From: Sesamum alatum
Taxonomy: Eukaryota; Streptophyta; Magnoliopsida; Lamiales; Pedaliaceae
Direction of reading: 5' to 3'
Assembly: GCA_034509735.1 (NCBI GenBank)
Contig: JACGWO010000012.1
Location: 4,092,001 to 4,156,000, forward strand
Length of the DNA stretch: 64,000 nucleotides
Shown here: piece by piece, positions 34,664 to 46,362 of the stretch
How positions within the stretch are numbered: the first letter of the stretch is position 1
Layout of the letters: each line of letters opens with the position of its first letter
Translations under genes and position numbers: made by a program
The notes under the pieces: generated by a model
Databases searched by the model: none
Told to the model about the DNA's origin: nothing
Seen by the model: the letters and a program-made list of their open reading frames with translations, nothing else

Positions 34664-35914
34664 CGGAAAATAGCATTTTTTTGTCCCATAACTTAGACCC
34701 TTTTCACTTTTGATACCATTCGTTACGGGATTAGCAGTTTTGGTCCCATAACTTATAAAAATTAGCATGTTTAGTCCCACCCCATTTTTTCGTTAATTTT
34801 TTAACAGAGGTTGAGTTTTTGCCGTTAAGTTTTTGAAATTGAAGGTAAAATTAGCGCCATTTGTGCTTGAGATGATTTTTGGCTGGAAAATAACTACTAT
34901 TGAGAGCTAACATAAAAAAATCAAGAAAATTAGGGCAAATAACGGTGATTTCTATCCTCTTTCACAAAAAAACAATCTTTCATTCTTTAATTTTATTTGT
35001 GTTGCAATTTATCATTTTGTATGATTCTATAAATATTAAAACAAGTGATGACCCACAAAAAATTCAAGTAATGCAATGTAAGCACACGTGACAAAAAGGC
35101 AATTTCATTAGTTGTGTTCATAACAGTTTATTTGCCCTAATTTTCTGAATTTTTTTTAGGGTTAATTACATTTACACCCCCTCTGAGAATGTATAATTAC
35201 ACTTTCCCCCAAAATTTTTTTGAAATTACACTTACATCCCCTCCGAGAATTCTCTGTTTACACCTGACCCCCATCTATTAGAGTTTGGACGAAAAATATT
35301 CACGTCAACAAAAATAATTACACAAATTTTCAATTTTTTCCATCATTTAACAATCTCATGTATATTTTTGTACTTATAAGAGGATAAGTGTAACGTATAT
35401 GTATGGAGTGAGGCCAATATTATTATATTTTTTGCTTATAAGTACAAAATTATTGCACGAGAATGTTAAATGAGAGGTAAAATTAAAAATTTATGTAATT
35501 ATTTTTGTTGAAATGAACATTTTCCGCCCAAACTTTAACGAATGGAGGTCAGGTGTAAACAAAGAATTTTTAGAGGGGGTGTAAATGTAATTTCAAAACT
35601 TCTTTGGGGGAAAGTGTAATTATGCATTTTCAGAGGGGGTCTAAATGTAATTAACCCTTTTTTTTTATGTTAGCTCTCAATAGTAGTTATTTTTCCGCCA
35701 AAAATCATCCCAAGCACAAATGGCGTCAATTTTACCTTTAATTTCAAAAACTTAACGGCAAAACTCAACCTCTGTTAAAAAATTAACGAAAAAATGGGGT
35801 GGGACTAAAAATGCTAATTTTTGTAAGTTATGGGACCAAAACTGCTAATCCCGTAACGAATGGTACCAAAAGTGAAAAGGGTCTAAGTTATGGGACCAAA
35901 AATGCTATTTCCCC
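34664..35914. mobile_element. Palindromic element with a second palindromic element inside
   Basis: Inverted arms of about 280 bp: left GGAAAATAGCATTTTTTTGT and TCCCATAACTTAGACCCTTT, right the complement ending GCTATTTCCCC. Flanks read TATTGAAGA on the left and TATTCATGAAGA on the right, a likely 9-bp duplication altered by a 3-base indel. The right arm is interrupted by another element at 35159-35657; the arm matches again on both sides of it. Without the insert it is about 740 bp. Frames at 34900 and 35799 are chance. Confidence 0.8.
35159..35657. mobile_element. Palindromic Mutator-like MITE nested in the 34664-35914 element
   Basis: Starts GGGTTAATTACATTTACACC and ends GGTCTAAATGTAATTAACCC, with long inverted arms (CCCCCTCTGAGAATG and its complement). 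The likely 9-bp duplication TTTTTTTTA lies at 35150-35158 and about 35659-35667 with one extra T. It sits within the arm of the outer palindrome. No coding capacity. Confidence 0.82.
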
Positions 35915-36858
35915 TATTCATGAAGATAAAAATTTTATTGTCTCACTTTTTATTTTTCCAAACACTCATAAAATGCTTTTATATATATATATATAGGTCA
36001 TACACATAAATAGTTACCAATCTTATTCCAATTATTTAATATAGCTTAAATAAAAATTAGTCTCTCATTTATTTTGAAGTTATAAATTATTTTATCATGT
36101 ATTAAATTAATACTTTTGTGCACAATTAGAAAGATTTCCGAAGCCTGAATATATTTAGGTTATGTTTTCATTTTCAATTTTTAATTTTAAGTGAAAAGTA
36201 TGTATTTGCAATTTTATATAGATTTTTTGTGTGAACATGAGAAAATGTTGTTGAATGAGTTAATGAGATTATGATTTATATGGGACGTGGTGTCAAAGCA
36301 ATATATTTTGAATGAAAATACATATAAGCAAATATGTTTTCACTATAATTACTGTTTCAAAAAATGAAAACATAAACAAACAGGTTGTAATAAGATACTG
36401 ACTTTTGTATTTTGATTTTTGAAGAATTAAATCTAAATTATTTCTTAAAAATAATATATTATTTTTATATGTATTAGGTAGGATATTTTAGTTCTTTAAT
36501 TAAAATGTTAATTGAATCTTTGACCCAAAAATATAAGAGAGGATCTCTTTACTAAATATATTGAAACATGAAGAGATGTGGCTGTCCAAAACCAAGAAAT
36601 GTGCTCCATTTGAAAAGATGCTGCTAACAAAACCAACAAAGGATTTTCAAGGTCCTATTTGAGCCCATCCATGCCATAGAATATCCATTGCACCAAAGTT
36701 AACATTGTTGATTGTTTATTCATAATTATAGATAGGATAATTATATTTATGATTCCTCACCTATGGTCTATTTACACAAATATTTTATACTTTTTGAATA
36801 ATTATACATACATTCACAAGAAACGTTGACATTATTTACACAGACAATTTTTCTACTT
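35915..36858. other. AT-rich intergenic sequence, nothing recognised
   Basis: Has a TA run near 35981-35994. About 36570-36700 is slightly more complex but has no coding frame. Confidence 0.4.
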
Positions 36859-36867
36859 TTTAAAAAA

Positions 36868-37294
36868 GGGTGAATTACAATGACCTCCCCCGAGGTTTGA
36901 CATAATGACGGATACCCCCTTATTGTTTCAAAAATTACAAAGACACCTTTGAAGTTTGTAATTTTTAATCAAGGGCCTGAAATGGCCCATTTTCCCCTTG
37001 ATTTTATTTTTAAAATGTAGAAAAATCAGTCGAGGCAAATGACATTATTGCTCCTCTGTGTAAAAAACATAAGAAACCTCTCCCTATGCCTTATTGTCCA
37101 AAAACTTTTAGAAAATTTTAAAAGATAATTCAATTTGCATAAGGGCATTTTGGTCAGTTCATCCATAAAAATGGATGAAAATGAATTATTTGTTAGACGG
37201 TCACAAACCTCATGGGGGTATTTGTAATTTTTAAAATAACGAGGGGGTAACCGTAATTATGCCAAACCTCAGGGGAGGTCGTTGTAATTTACCC
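36868..37294. mobile_element. Palindromic Mutator-like MITE, 427 bp
   Basis: Second copy of the 34085-34514 family. Ends GGGTGAATTACAATGACCTC and GGTCGTTGTAATTTACCC pair. A perfect 9-bp duplication, TTTAAAAAA, lies at 36859-36867 and 37295-37303. The arms share CGAGGTTTGACATAATGAC and GCCAAACCTCAGGGGAGG. Confidence 0.92.
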
Positions 37295-37303
37295 TTTAAA
37301 AAA

Positions 37304-38272
37304 TTACTCATACACCCCCTAAAAGCATCATCATTAGCAAATCATCCTTGTTGTCTGAAAAATTATGCATACATCCACCAAAAATATTACCATTGTTACA
37401 CAAACTATCCCTATCTTTAGCTGTCCGGGGTGGTTTCTGTAGTTATGCAAAAGACACGAATAATTTATGTGACAGACTATAAGTCAGGGACTGTAAATAT
37501 AATTATTTTGTATAATAATTGTGTATTAAGTTGATCACCTAAAGATAGATAATAACTGAGTTTGAAGAAGTTTATAAATGTCATTGTCTTCACTACAGTC
37601 AAATAGAAAACACAAATTATCCTATACCCCAAAATACAATAGCTATTTTGAAGAGAACCACTGACAACATATCGAAATTCATAATGTAGACGTTGAAAAA
37701 GATACTGATTATCTTCTCTTAACGAATAAAGAACTATTATTGAATCCAATTGGAGGTTAGATCCAATTTGGATTTGAAATATGTTGAAATAGACCAGTTC
37801 GTAATACGAGACATACCAAGTCGTATAAGATCCACAAGATAGTATTTCATCGCCAGCATGATTCTGTCGTGTTATATTATGTTATAATTGACATAAAGAG
37901 GTCAACTATCAAAGGTCTTATAGGTGCAATAATAACAATAATAATAGTAGTAATAATAGTTAAGAAAACATTAATTGTGGAGGCAAATAGTGACACGTAA
38001 TGAAATGAAAGGCGAATAAAATATATAGGGTGGCCACCACGACGCACAGCACAAAAGAGAAAGCTGGAAATACATCTTTAACAGGAAAGAAAGAAACACA
38101 CCACTTTGTTAATTTCTAGCACATATATCTGTATATGTTAAACATTCATGAAATCAAGAATTTACTCTAATTTTTAAATGTTTTCCAATGGACCATTTAA
38201 ATGCTTAAATCAGACAAAGAAAAAAAACTAAAAACACACCCATGAAAGCAAATTTCTTGTCAGAAATTAACA
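37304..38272. other. Intergenic sequence, nothing recognised
   Basis: AT-rich. A stretch at 37310-37440 repeats phrases such as ATGCATACATCC and resembles eroded MITE arms. The minus-strand frame 37749-37477 has no recognisable features. Confidence 0.4.
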
Positions 38273-38326
38273 TAAAGTCAAGGGATAATTACACTTCCTT
38301 CTCTAAGGTTTGTTGTAATTATATGT

Positions 38327-38763
38327 CATTACAAGAAAATAGAAGATTAGCGACAAAAAAATCAAGGTATAATTTTAATATTGTCACTAATTATATATAT
38401 TTAGTGACAAGAATATTTATTTTGTCACAATAATGAATTTTATGATTTTAATAATTGCTATTATTTTGTAAAAATTGTTATTAGTGACAAAAAAATGTGC
38501 ATAAAATTGTTACTAAATATAACTAGTGACTCATATATAGTGACAACCTAGTGACAAAATATAATTGTTGTCACTATATATATTGTGTTGTCACTATATA
38601 TGAGTCACTAATTGTATTTAGTGATAACTTTATACATAATTTTTGTCACTAATAATTATATAGTGACAAGACAAAAAATGTTGTCACTTAATATATATTT
38701 TTAGTGACAACTTTAAAATTGTCATTTGATATTTTGTCACTAGTATTATATTTTCTTGTAGTG
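38327..38763 (-). mobile_element. CACTA-type MITE family A (inverted)
   Basis: Starts CATTACAAGAAAATAGAAG and ends ATATTTTCTTGTAGTG. The 3-bp duplication TGT is on each side (38324-38326, 38764-38766). Its complement matches 41817-42273 closely (AGTGACAAAATATCAAATG and on). 437 bp, no ORF. Confidence 0.9.
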
Positions 38764-38908
38764 TGTAAACCCCCTATAATTTGAAAAATTATATCTAGTA
38801 CTACTGAGGTTTGTGTTTGTGTAACAATAGGTTCATTCGTTAGTCATAATTCACCGAAATTTTTTATACTAGCAAAAAAAATTGAATAAAAATCAATATC
38901 TATTACCA

Positions 38909-39193
38909 CACTAGAAAAGCTTTAACATTTAACCATGACTAATTGTATGATTAAAACAAATAGCCGTAGTGAATAGTCATTCACCACGATCATACAACGG
39001 TTATTGGCTATTGTATTTGCGAGTGTGGCTAAAATATTTGCCATGCTCATAACCATGGCAAAAAGAGTTTTCATGGTGGATAATCTAGGTTTTTGCAACG
39101 ATTTTGTTTAACCATGGTTAATAATAATTATGTACCATGGTTTTAGTCCGTAACCAATAAATTTGTAGCTAATAGTGAATTTTCCTTCTAGTG
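38909..39193 (+). mobile_element. CACTA-type MITE family B
   Basis: Starts CACTAGAAAAGCTTTAACAT and ends TTCCTTCTAGTG, with the 3-bp duplication CCA (38906-38908, 39194-39196). It matches the interrupted copy at 1602-2353 along its length (for example CATACAACGGTTATTG and TTTGCGAGTGTGGCTAAA). 285 bp. Confidence 0.9.
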
Positions 39194-39833
39194 CCAATGG
39201 ACTTATTACTGACTTATTATAGATTAAAAAAAAAAAAAGTCTTTTTTATGCTCAAACTACCCTTAATATATCTTCACAGATTAATACATGTTAGGAGGTA
39301 TATTTTCACCATTATTAGGGTAGTTTAGTCATCAAAGATTTGTTTGGCCTGCAATGAGTCAGTGACAAGTCAATCGAGGGTAAATATCGATTTTCATTAA
39401 GTATTTTTTTTTCGTTGATATTAACAAATTTAGTGAATTTTAATTAATGGGAAGACCTATTTGTTATACGGAAGCAAACCTCAGGGATATTAAATGTAAT
39501 TTTTTTAAATTTAGAGGGTTTACATGTAATTATATCAAATTATAAAGGAAAAAGTGTAATTATCACTAAAGTCAATCTATGTTCAGTGTTATGAGTGCAA
39601 ATAAGCTATCTCGCATTATGGATTTCATATTCACAAATCTGTACGTAAGATGTTACTTTGCATTAATTAATTTTGAGCAAGAATTGGCCAATATGGCGCC
39701 AGCTATGTGCTCAGCCGCAAAGTTCTTCCCTTCTTTTTCTTTTCTTCCCATTATCATAACCCAAAATATTTATTAATTATTGTCTCTATTTCCCAACTTA
39801 ATGGAGATTATATCAAAGCATGAAATGCACCTA

Positions 39834-40250
39834 TGTGACAACATATAGGAATAATTCAATTGACGAAGCTCAATATTCGACATTCTTTTAATGTGTTCCT
39901 AATGTATCATTTTCTTTCATTTTGACTAGATGCGCAATGGACGGACATTACTGAATCGGAGAATTTCTGTGACAATATACAGGAACAACTCAATTGACGA
40001 AACCCAACATTAGCTTATGCGACATTCTTGAAAGTGTTCCTAATGTAGTATCATTTTCCGTCACCTTAACTAGACGTGTCAATGGGCGGACATTACCGAA
40101 TCGGAAAATTTATGTGACAACATATAGGAACAGCTCAATTGGCAAAGGCCAACATTAGCCCATGCGGCATTCTTCAAAGTGTTCCTAATGTAGTATCATT
40201 TTCCGTCACCTTAACTGACGTGTTAATGGGCGGACATTACCAAATCAGAG
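39834..40250. repeat. Tandem repeat, three units of about 134-145 bp
   Basis: Units start TGTGACAACATATAGGAA (39834), TGTGACAATATACAGGAA (39968) and TGTGACAACATATAGGAA (40113). All three share CTCAATTG.C.AA, AGTGTTCCTAATGTA, ATCATTTTC.GTCA and GCGGACATTAC. Units two and three are closer to each other than to the first. No coding frame spans the units; function unknown. Confidence 0.85.
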
Positions 40251-41813
40251 ACCGAAGCTGCATATATATGGAAACATCACATGTTTCCTTAGTATCAAAA
40301 CTCATGGAGAAACAACTCTATCATGGGAATTGAATGTAACACATCCTTTACTAGGGGCATAGGCATCTGGATGGGTAGGGTAAATCACATAAGGAAAAAT
40401 CAAAATTCACATCCAATGTCCATATCTTACCCTATGAGTAGAAGACCCTACGCTACCCTGAGCTCGAACGTATTATCTTATCCAAACTTCTTTCCGGTGC
40501 ATTAGCTGCCTATTCGTAGATGGTTCAACCATGCGCCGGTGCCACAAAATGATTGAGAACTATATATTATGGGATCAAAACGCATTTTGTTCTTTGTATT
40601 CAATAAGTATTGCGTATGACTATCTAGGAAGAGTGCACCGTGTGGAGATCCTTTCAACTAGATGATCGTCCGGCTATCGGAGCCGGACTTCAATTAATTA
40701 TATGAGTGGGTATGAGTAGAGAGTCTCGTATTCTAAGATTCTAATTGTCCGTTAACTGAAAATCATTAAATTCGTATCTTTATGTATTGAAGTAGAGTAA
40801 ATATTTTATCTATATTTTTTTCATGTATTGATACTTTGATTAAATTTGCCAGAGCTTTTCATATTTGTTTATCTAGTAATAACTTCAAATTAACTTTACG
40901 ATAAAATTAATTTGAACTTCATGATAGTTTAGAAAATGAAAAAGTGCATAAGAAACTTAATTAGTTACTCGACCCATATATACAATAGATAAAATTTGTT
41001 TAAACTTTTAATCATAAAAATTCATCAATTAAAGTTGAATGCAAATTCAAAAGGATACGAAATATAAGCCAAAGTTAAATATGTTTTTCATACTTAGTTC
41101 TTTTATCGGTTCCTAAGTTCGCATTCCTATATTCAATCTATCCGGCTTTATAATTAATTAATGATAATCTATTATTTGAATAAAGCAAAGATCATCATTT
41201 ATACTACAATGAAGGTCAATTTTACATCTTCTTAAAATTCAAATAGCTAATTATTTTATCGATTGGAAGCTCGTGATATTAATAAATTAATTTAGTATCA
41301 TATTCTTGTGATATAATTACAGAGAACACGTAGAATTGTTTCTTTCATGAGATTTTATTTTTGAAAACTTATTAGGAAGAAACACAAAACTTAATGTGTA
41401 AGACTGGACCATATTCAAGCTCTTTGATATATATATGGATAAGGCCTAATAGGTATTCCATGAGTAAGGTGAAAATAGGATACTAAAGTAATTATTGTTT
41501 ACTTATTTTATTTTTATTGAATTGATTACAATTAAATCATAAATTTCAATTATCAACAATCAATATACATAAATTACCAATATTAAATTTAATTGACTAA
41601 TAACTACTATCACAGTAGAGTTACGGTAAGAGTAGGATTTATAATTAATTATTATGGTATTTATTCAAAAGGTATTATCGGCCCATTGACAAAATATCAC
41701 TGAGCGCATCTAGAGCTAAATATGGGAGATATTAAGGAGGAAGAAGAAAACATGATATGTTGGATGATCGTTGGAGGTGATGTGGAATTCAAAACCAAGT
41801 CCCAGATCCTTTA
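40251..41813. other. Intergenic sequence, nothing recognised
   Basis: No supported gene. 40320-40510 is less AT-rich, with repeated CCTA/TACCCT motifs. 40800-41800 is AT-rich and featureless. Confidence 0.4.
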
Positions 41814-41816
41814 TTA

Positions 41817-42273
41817 CACTACAAGAAAATACGATATTAGTGACAAAATATCAAATAATAATTTTAAAGTTATCACTAAAAATATATATTAAGTGATAAC
41901 ATTTTTTATCTCGTAGCTATATAATTATTAGTGACAAAAATTATGCATAAAGTTGTCAGTCACTAAATACAATTAATGACACATCTATAGTGACAACTTA
42001 ATGACAACATAATATAGTGACAACAGTTATTTGTTGTCATTAGATTGTCACTATACATGAGTCACTAATTGTATTTAGTGACAACTTTGCGCATATTATT
42101 TTTTGTCACGAGTTCTTGATAATAATATTTTTTACATAATAATAGTAATTATTAAAATTCATTATTGTGACAAAATAAATTAATATTCTTGTCACTAAAT
42201 ATATACAATTAGTGACAATATTAAAATTGTCACTTGATTCTTTTTATCGCTAATCTTCTATTTTCTAGTAGTG
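41817..42273 (+). mobile_element. CACTA-type MITE family A
   Basis: Perfect ends CACTACAAGAAAATA and TATTTTCTAGTAGTG, with the 3-bp duplication TTA (41814-41816, 42274-42276). The interior is AGTGACAA/TTGTCACT repeats. 457 bp. It lies directly against the left end of the next element, and its duplication overlaps that element's duplication. Confidence 0.93.
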
Positions 42274-42282
42274 TTACCAAAC

Positions 42283-43147
42283 TTTAAAATTCATTTTATT
42301 TTTCGACATTTAGTTTCAACTTTGAAATAGTCTGTCTTTTCAATTTACTTTAAATTAGTTCCTCCAACACCTGATTTTTCCATATTATCTTTATAATTTC
42401 CATTTTTACAAAAAAGATTATTTTTTTCCCTTACTTTTCATTTTGAATTTTTAATTTGGCCCCTCACACATAAATTTAAAACAACATAACTGTTTTAATT
42501 GGAAGAATTTATCATTGACAATTATTTAAATAATGACTTGATTGTGATATAAATATAATTATTGTGAATTTGATGAACTTGAATTTTTTCAAATAAAAGA
42601 GCAATTGAATAAATAAGTTAGAGAAAAAATTCAAATAAAAATATAGCAAAAATATTTTAAAAAAAGATCTCATGAAATTAGAAAATGCATAAGAAAATGA
42701 ATATATTAGTTAAAATGTTGAGAATCGGCTATATTTTCAAAAGTTTTTTTTTTTGTTAAAAATATTTTCCTTTATTTTTAATTAAACTTTTTTCTCTAAC
42801 TTTCTTCAAGTGTTTTTTTTTTTATTTGAAAATTTCAAGAAGTTTGTTATAATCACAAAAGTTTTGTCTATATGGCATGAATCAAGTTATTATTTAAATA
42901 ATTGTCTAACTGAAAATACTTTCAAATTAACAATATTTCTTTTTAAATTTATATGCGAGAGACCAAATTGTAATTAAAGATGAAAAGTGAATGACTAAAA
43001 TTATTTTCTGTAAAAGAAAAGAAAAAAAAAATATAAGGGTAATATGTGAAATTTATCCACCAAAGGAACTAATTTAAATTAAATTGAAAAAATAAAAACT
43101 ATTTTAAAATCGAACTCAAATGTTGGGACTAAAATGAATTTTACCCA
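42283..43147. mobile_element. Palindromic Mutator-like element
   Basis: The left arm (TAAAATTCATTTTATTTTTC, GACATTTAGTTTCAACTTTG, AAATTAGTTCCTCCAAC) pairs with the right arm ending GACTAAAATGAATTTTACCCA. Flanks TTACCAAAC (42274-42282) and TCACCAAAC (43148-43156) match 8 of 9, a likely 9-bp duplication. The centre is very AT-rich. No coding capacity. Confidence 0.75.
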
Positions 43148-43156
43148 TCACCAAAC

Positions 43157-44530
43157 ACTGTCCAAGATTTCAAACATCAGATATGTATATTCACTTCAGT
43201 TATCACTGCCCCATTTTAGACCAAACAAAATTAATGGTAATTAGGTCTATAAGTAAAAATGAATTAGGGGGAAAAAGGCAAAGTAACAAAAGAAACTGAT
43301 GGGCCCAATGTCAAATAGCCCAATCTGCAAGTTACAAGGCCCGGTAGAAATTAATAAGACGGAGGCCCATCTCCTAGACTATGTATTAGATTAAACTAAA
43401 ATCAACTAAGATATACTAGTATTACATAAAATATTTAGGAAATATGCTTTCCCAGCTAGATTTTCTCCACGTAGGCCTATCAATGGATAAGACAAGGCAT
43501 TATTTAGGTCCATACCCTGAAGTCATGTTTACAATCACCAATTAAGACCTATATAGGAATTAGTAGCTATAAGTTTGGTATCTACTTTAAATTGTGTATG
43601 CTCGCTACAGTCCTTAATTGGTCACTACAATACCCTACTCTCACTCTGGTTGTAACATGTGATGGGGGTCCCATATTAATAATCTGTGGACCCCACCACA
43701 AGCCCTATTAACTTTTGTCTTCCTACTTTGTCCCTGATTCACTGTCTTTTTGTTTTACATTTTTGGCCCTAGACAAGTGTTAATTTTCACATGCTCATTT
43801 ATTCTTCTGACGCAGGGTTGGTGGGTTTTTTAAATGCAAATCTTTATTATTTAACTCACCTCCGTCACCTTCTTCTCCTAAATTGTTGTTACAAAGGGTT
43901 TCTCCTACATATTTTTTTGTTGAAGGTAGCCCTACTTTACTCTAGCGTTGAAGGAATCGTTGGCGTCGAGGTTAAGACACAGGTAAATCTCGTTTATCAA
44001 TTCGTATATGGTGTTTTTACTTCCACTTTCTACTCCTGTCTTGCTGAAGCTTGAAAAATAGAAGTCTTTGTTTAAGAAATGGCGAGGGCTTATTTTCTTC
44101 GTATTTGTCTCCTGCCATATTTATATATACTTCCAGTTATGCTAATGTTGAGATTCTTGTTCCAATCAGTTCTCTATATTGCAATAAACGCATAAAAGAT
44201 GGGTTATCGCCAATAATACTTATATGCAAAATATAGTTGTAATTATTGTTTCGGATTTTGTTTTCGTTGTTGTTCTTTCTATATCTGTATAGATTTGGAC
44301 TATATCATTCTTCGCAACCTTGATAGTTTCGATTTTTTGTATTGCTTATAATAGCTTAGTTAACCCTCCCATTTGTGTACACTTTCATGTACTTCTGGTG
44401 CTTCGAAAGTTTCGCTTGTAGATTAGGAGTATACCTATGCCTTCACTCCGTGTTGGTTGAACCATCCCCGAGCAAATTATCATGCTTTCCATGTGTAAGG
44501 AATGAATGTGTGACCACTGTCTTTTTTAGG
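43157..44530. other. Intergenic sequence and likely 5' region of the Harbinger element
   Basis: No gene supported. 43300-43790 is moderately complex but has no long frame. 43790-44500 contains chance frames and probably belongs to the untranslated 5' part of the transposon that follows. No terminal inverted repeat could be fixed. Confidence 0.35.
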
Positions 44531-45988
44531 ATGAGTCGACTGCACAGAATATATGCTTTGATCATGGTACAACAGATTATTGTTGACGTAGTCGTTGCCC
44601 TAGTATTGTTTGTCTACGTTTATGCATACTTGAGAACAAGAACCACTAGATCCAGACGGGTCCGTACACGTTGTTCTACACTTAACTCTAGAATCCCGAA
44701 GCAGGTTAGGCACCTTAGTAGGTTGTGTGCAGCGATGTATCGTGTCTCAGGAATCTATGCATGGACCGTAATGCATTTGACCATTTTTATTATTTGCTTG
44801 AGCATTCTGGTGGCCTGGCTGACACAAAATTCGTTACTGTATCTAAGAAAGTGGCCATCTTCCTTGGTGTCATAGCACACCACAAGAAAAATTGTGTCGT
44901 CAAACACGATTTCAGTCGATCAGGAAGGACAGTGAGCAAGCATTTCCATGGATTCTTGAACGTTGTAATCAAGCTGCACAACGTATTGCTCGCTCGTCTA
45001 TCCCCTATTTCACATGATTCCATCAATCGCAGGTGGAAGTGGTTCAAGGTAGCTAATTCTTAGTTTTCTTGCATTTTATATTTCCGCATGTACCAAATCT
45101 AGATATGCAGTGATACCATTGGTTGATTTGTCTGCTTGTTCAGAAATGATAAAAGGTTGTCACGGTGCATTAGACAACACATTCATTGATGTCCGAGTTG
45201 CTGAACAAGACAAGGGCCCGTACCGCACTTGAAAAGGGCGTATTGCTGTTAATGTGCTTGCCGTGTGTAATCCTAATACGTAATTCGTATATATACTTAT
45301 GGGGTGGGAAGGGAGTGCGGTCGATGGTAGGGTTCTACGCGACGCAATCACTAGGCCGCACGGCTTGTGTGTCCCTACGGTAAGTGATGTTTTGTTGTAA
45401 TGGTTTCATAGTAATACATCTGGAGGGAGAGGCAAAGGTTGGAGTGCCTATCTTTATGAGTAAAATTTTTTCGCTTATATATATGCTACTGATATGTCGA
45501 TCTAATCGTTCTTGTCTTCCCCACCTTATCACCTTTCAGGGAACTATTACTTGTGTGATAATGGAAACGCAAATGCTGAAAGTTTCCTTACCCCGTATAG
45601 AGGTGTCCCTTATCACTTGTGGGATGGGACCGTGGAAGTGGTGGACTGCAGAACCCCCAGGAGCTTTTTAACTTAAGGCACTTATTAGCAAGGAATGTCA
45701 TTGAAAGAACGTTTGGCTTGTTGAAAGTGCGGTGGGGTATTCTTAGAAGCCCATCATTTTATCCTATCAAAATCCAAAACAAGATTATACTTGCCTGTTG
45801 TCTACTCCATAACTTCATTCGCACAGATATACCGAACAATCTACTAGAATTAGAGATCCCTGAAAATAGGAAGTTGCGCTAGAGTTAGGTGTCGACTATG
45901 TTGCTACTATTGATACCAACCCAGCATGGCCAAGTTGGAGAGATGAGTTAGCTTCGTCTATGTATCACGAGTGGACACACCGCGCTTG
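44531..45988 (+). pseudogene. PIF/Harbinger transposase (DDE_Tnp_4 type)
   Basis: Starts MSRLHRIYALIM at 44531. After a frameshift near 44740 it reads NLCMDRNAFDHFYYLLEHSG, TKFVTVSKKVAIFLGVIAHH, KKNCVVKHDF, RSGRTVSKHFHGFLN and RRWKWFK (to about 45055), the conserved N-terminal helix-turn-helix region. An intron follows (about 45060-45140). The DDE part has GCHGALDNTFIDVRV (first Asp) and [20 protein letters not shown] (second Asp), interrupted by in-frame stops near 45230 and 45283. A second intron follows. Then YYLCDNG, FLTPYRGVPYHL, LARNVIERTFGLLKVRWGIL and ACCLLHNFIRTDIP, with an EW tail near 45970. Exon layout matches plant PIF elements. Stops and shifts inactivate it. Confidence 0.9.
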
Positions 45989-46362
45989 ACGATAGCTAGA
46001 CCACAATTATTTTCCACCGTGTCCCTCGCTAGTGCTTCTGTAGCCTAAGATCAACTAAAAAATTGATAGGTTAATTAAAAGTGTTCACAAAGTTTTATGA
46101 ACACACAGTGTGTTTGTTTGGATGTTTGTTTTTTGTGTACAGAGACCAAGTAATAAATGCAAACACGCGATTCAATAGTGTCTATCATTTATTGGAACCG
46201 CGAATGTCGTGATTTTCTTTGTTTCATTGTTTGGATAAGCATGGATGACTTGGATGTTTGGGTATCCTATCTTGATTTGTTGATAAATTAGTGATTGCAT
46301 GCCCTTTGTTATCTGTTGGATGACAGTTTATTTGTGTACACAGGAACATATTACAATTGAAA
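45989..46362 (+). other. Spacer between the two Harbinger ORFs
   Basis: Non-coding linker in plus orientation; nothing else recognised. Confidence 0.4.

Larger units (their letters stand above)
38282..39566. mobile_element. Mutator-like element containing two separate CACTA MITEs
   Basis: A perfect 9-bp duplication, TAAAGTCAA, lies at 38273-38281 and 39567-39575. The arms begin GGGATAATTACACTTCC and end GTGTAATTATCAC. Inverted arms continue through GTAAACCCCCTATAATTTGA and CTGAGGTTTG and resume beyond each insert. One family A MITE (38327-38763) and one family B MITE (38909-39193) sit in the left arm and interior. Without them the element is about 557 bp. Fragments of the same family occur at 33100-33338 and 53540-53884. 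No coding capacity. Confidence 0.88.

Noticed and set aside
43791..44236. Plus-strand ORFs before the Harbinger transposase
   Set aside because: Hydrophobic, no domain; they precede the true transposase start and likely sit in untranslated sequence.
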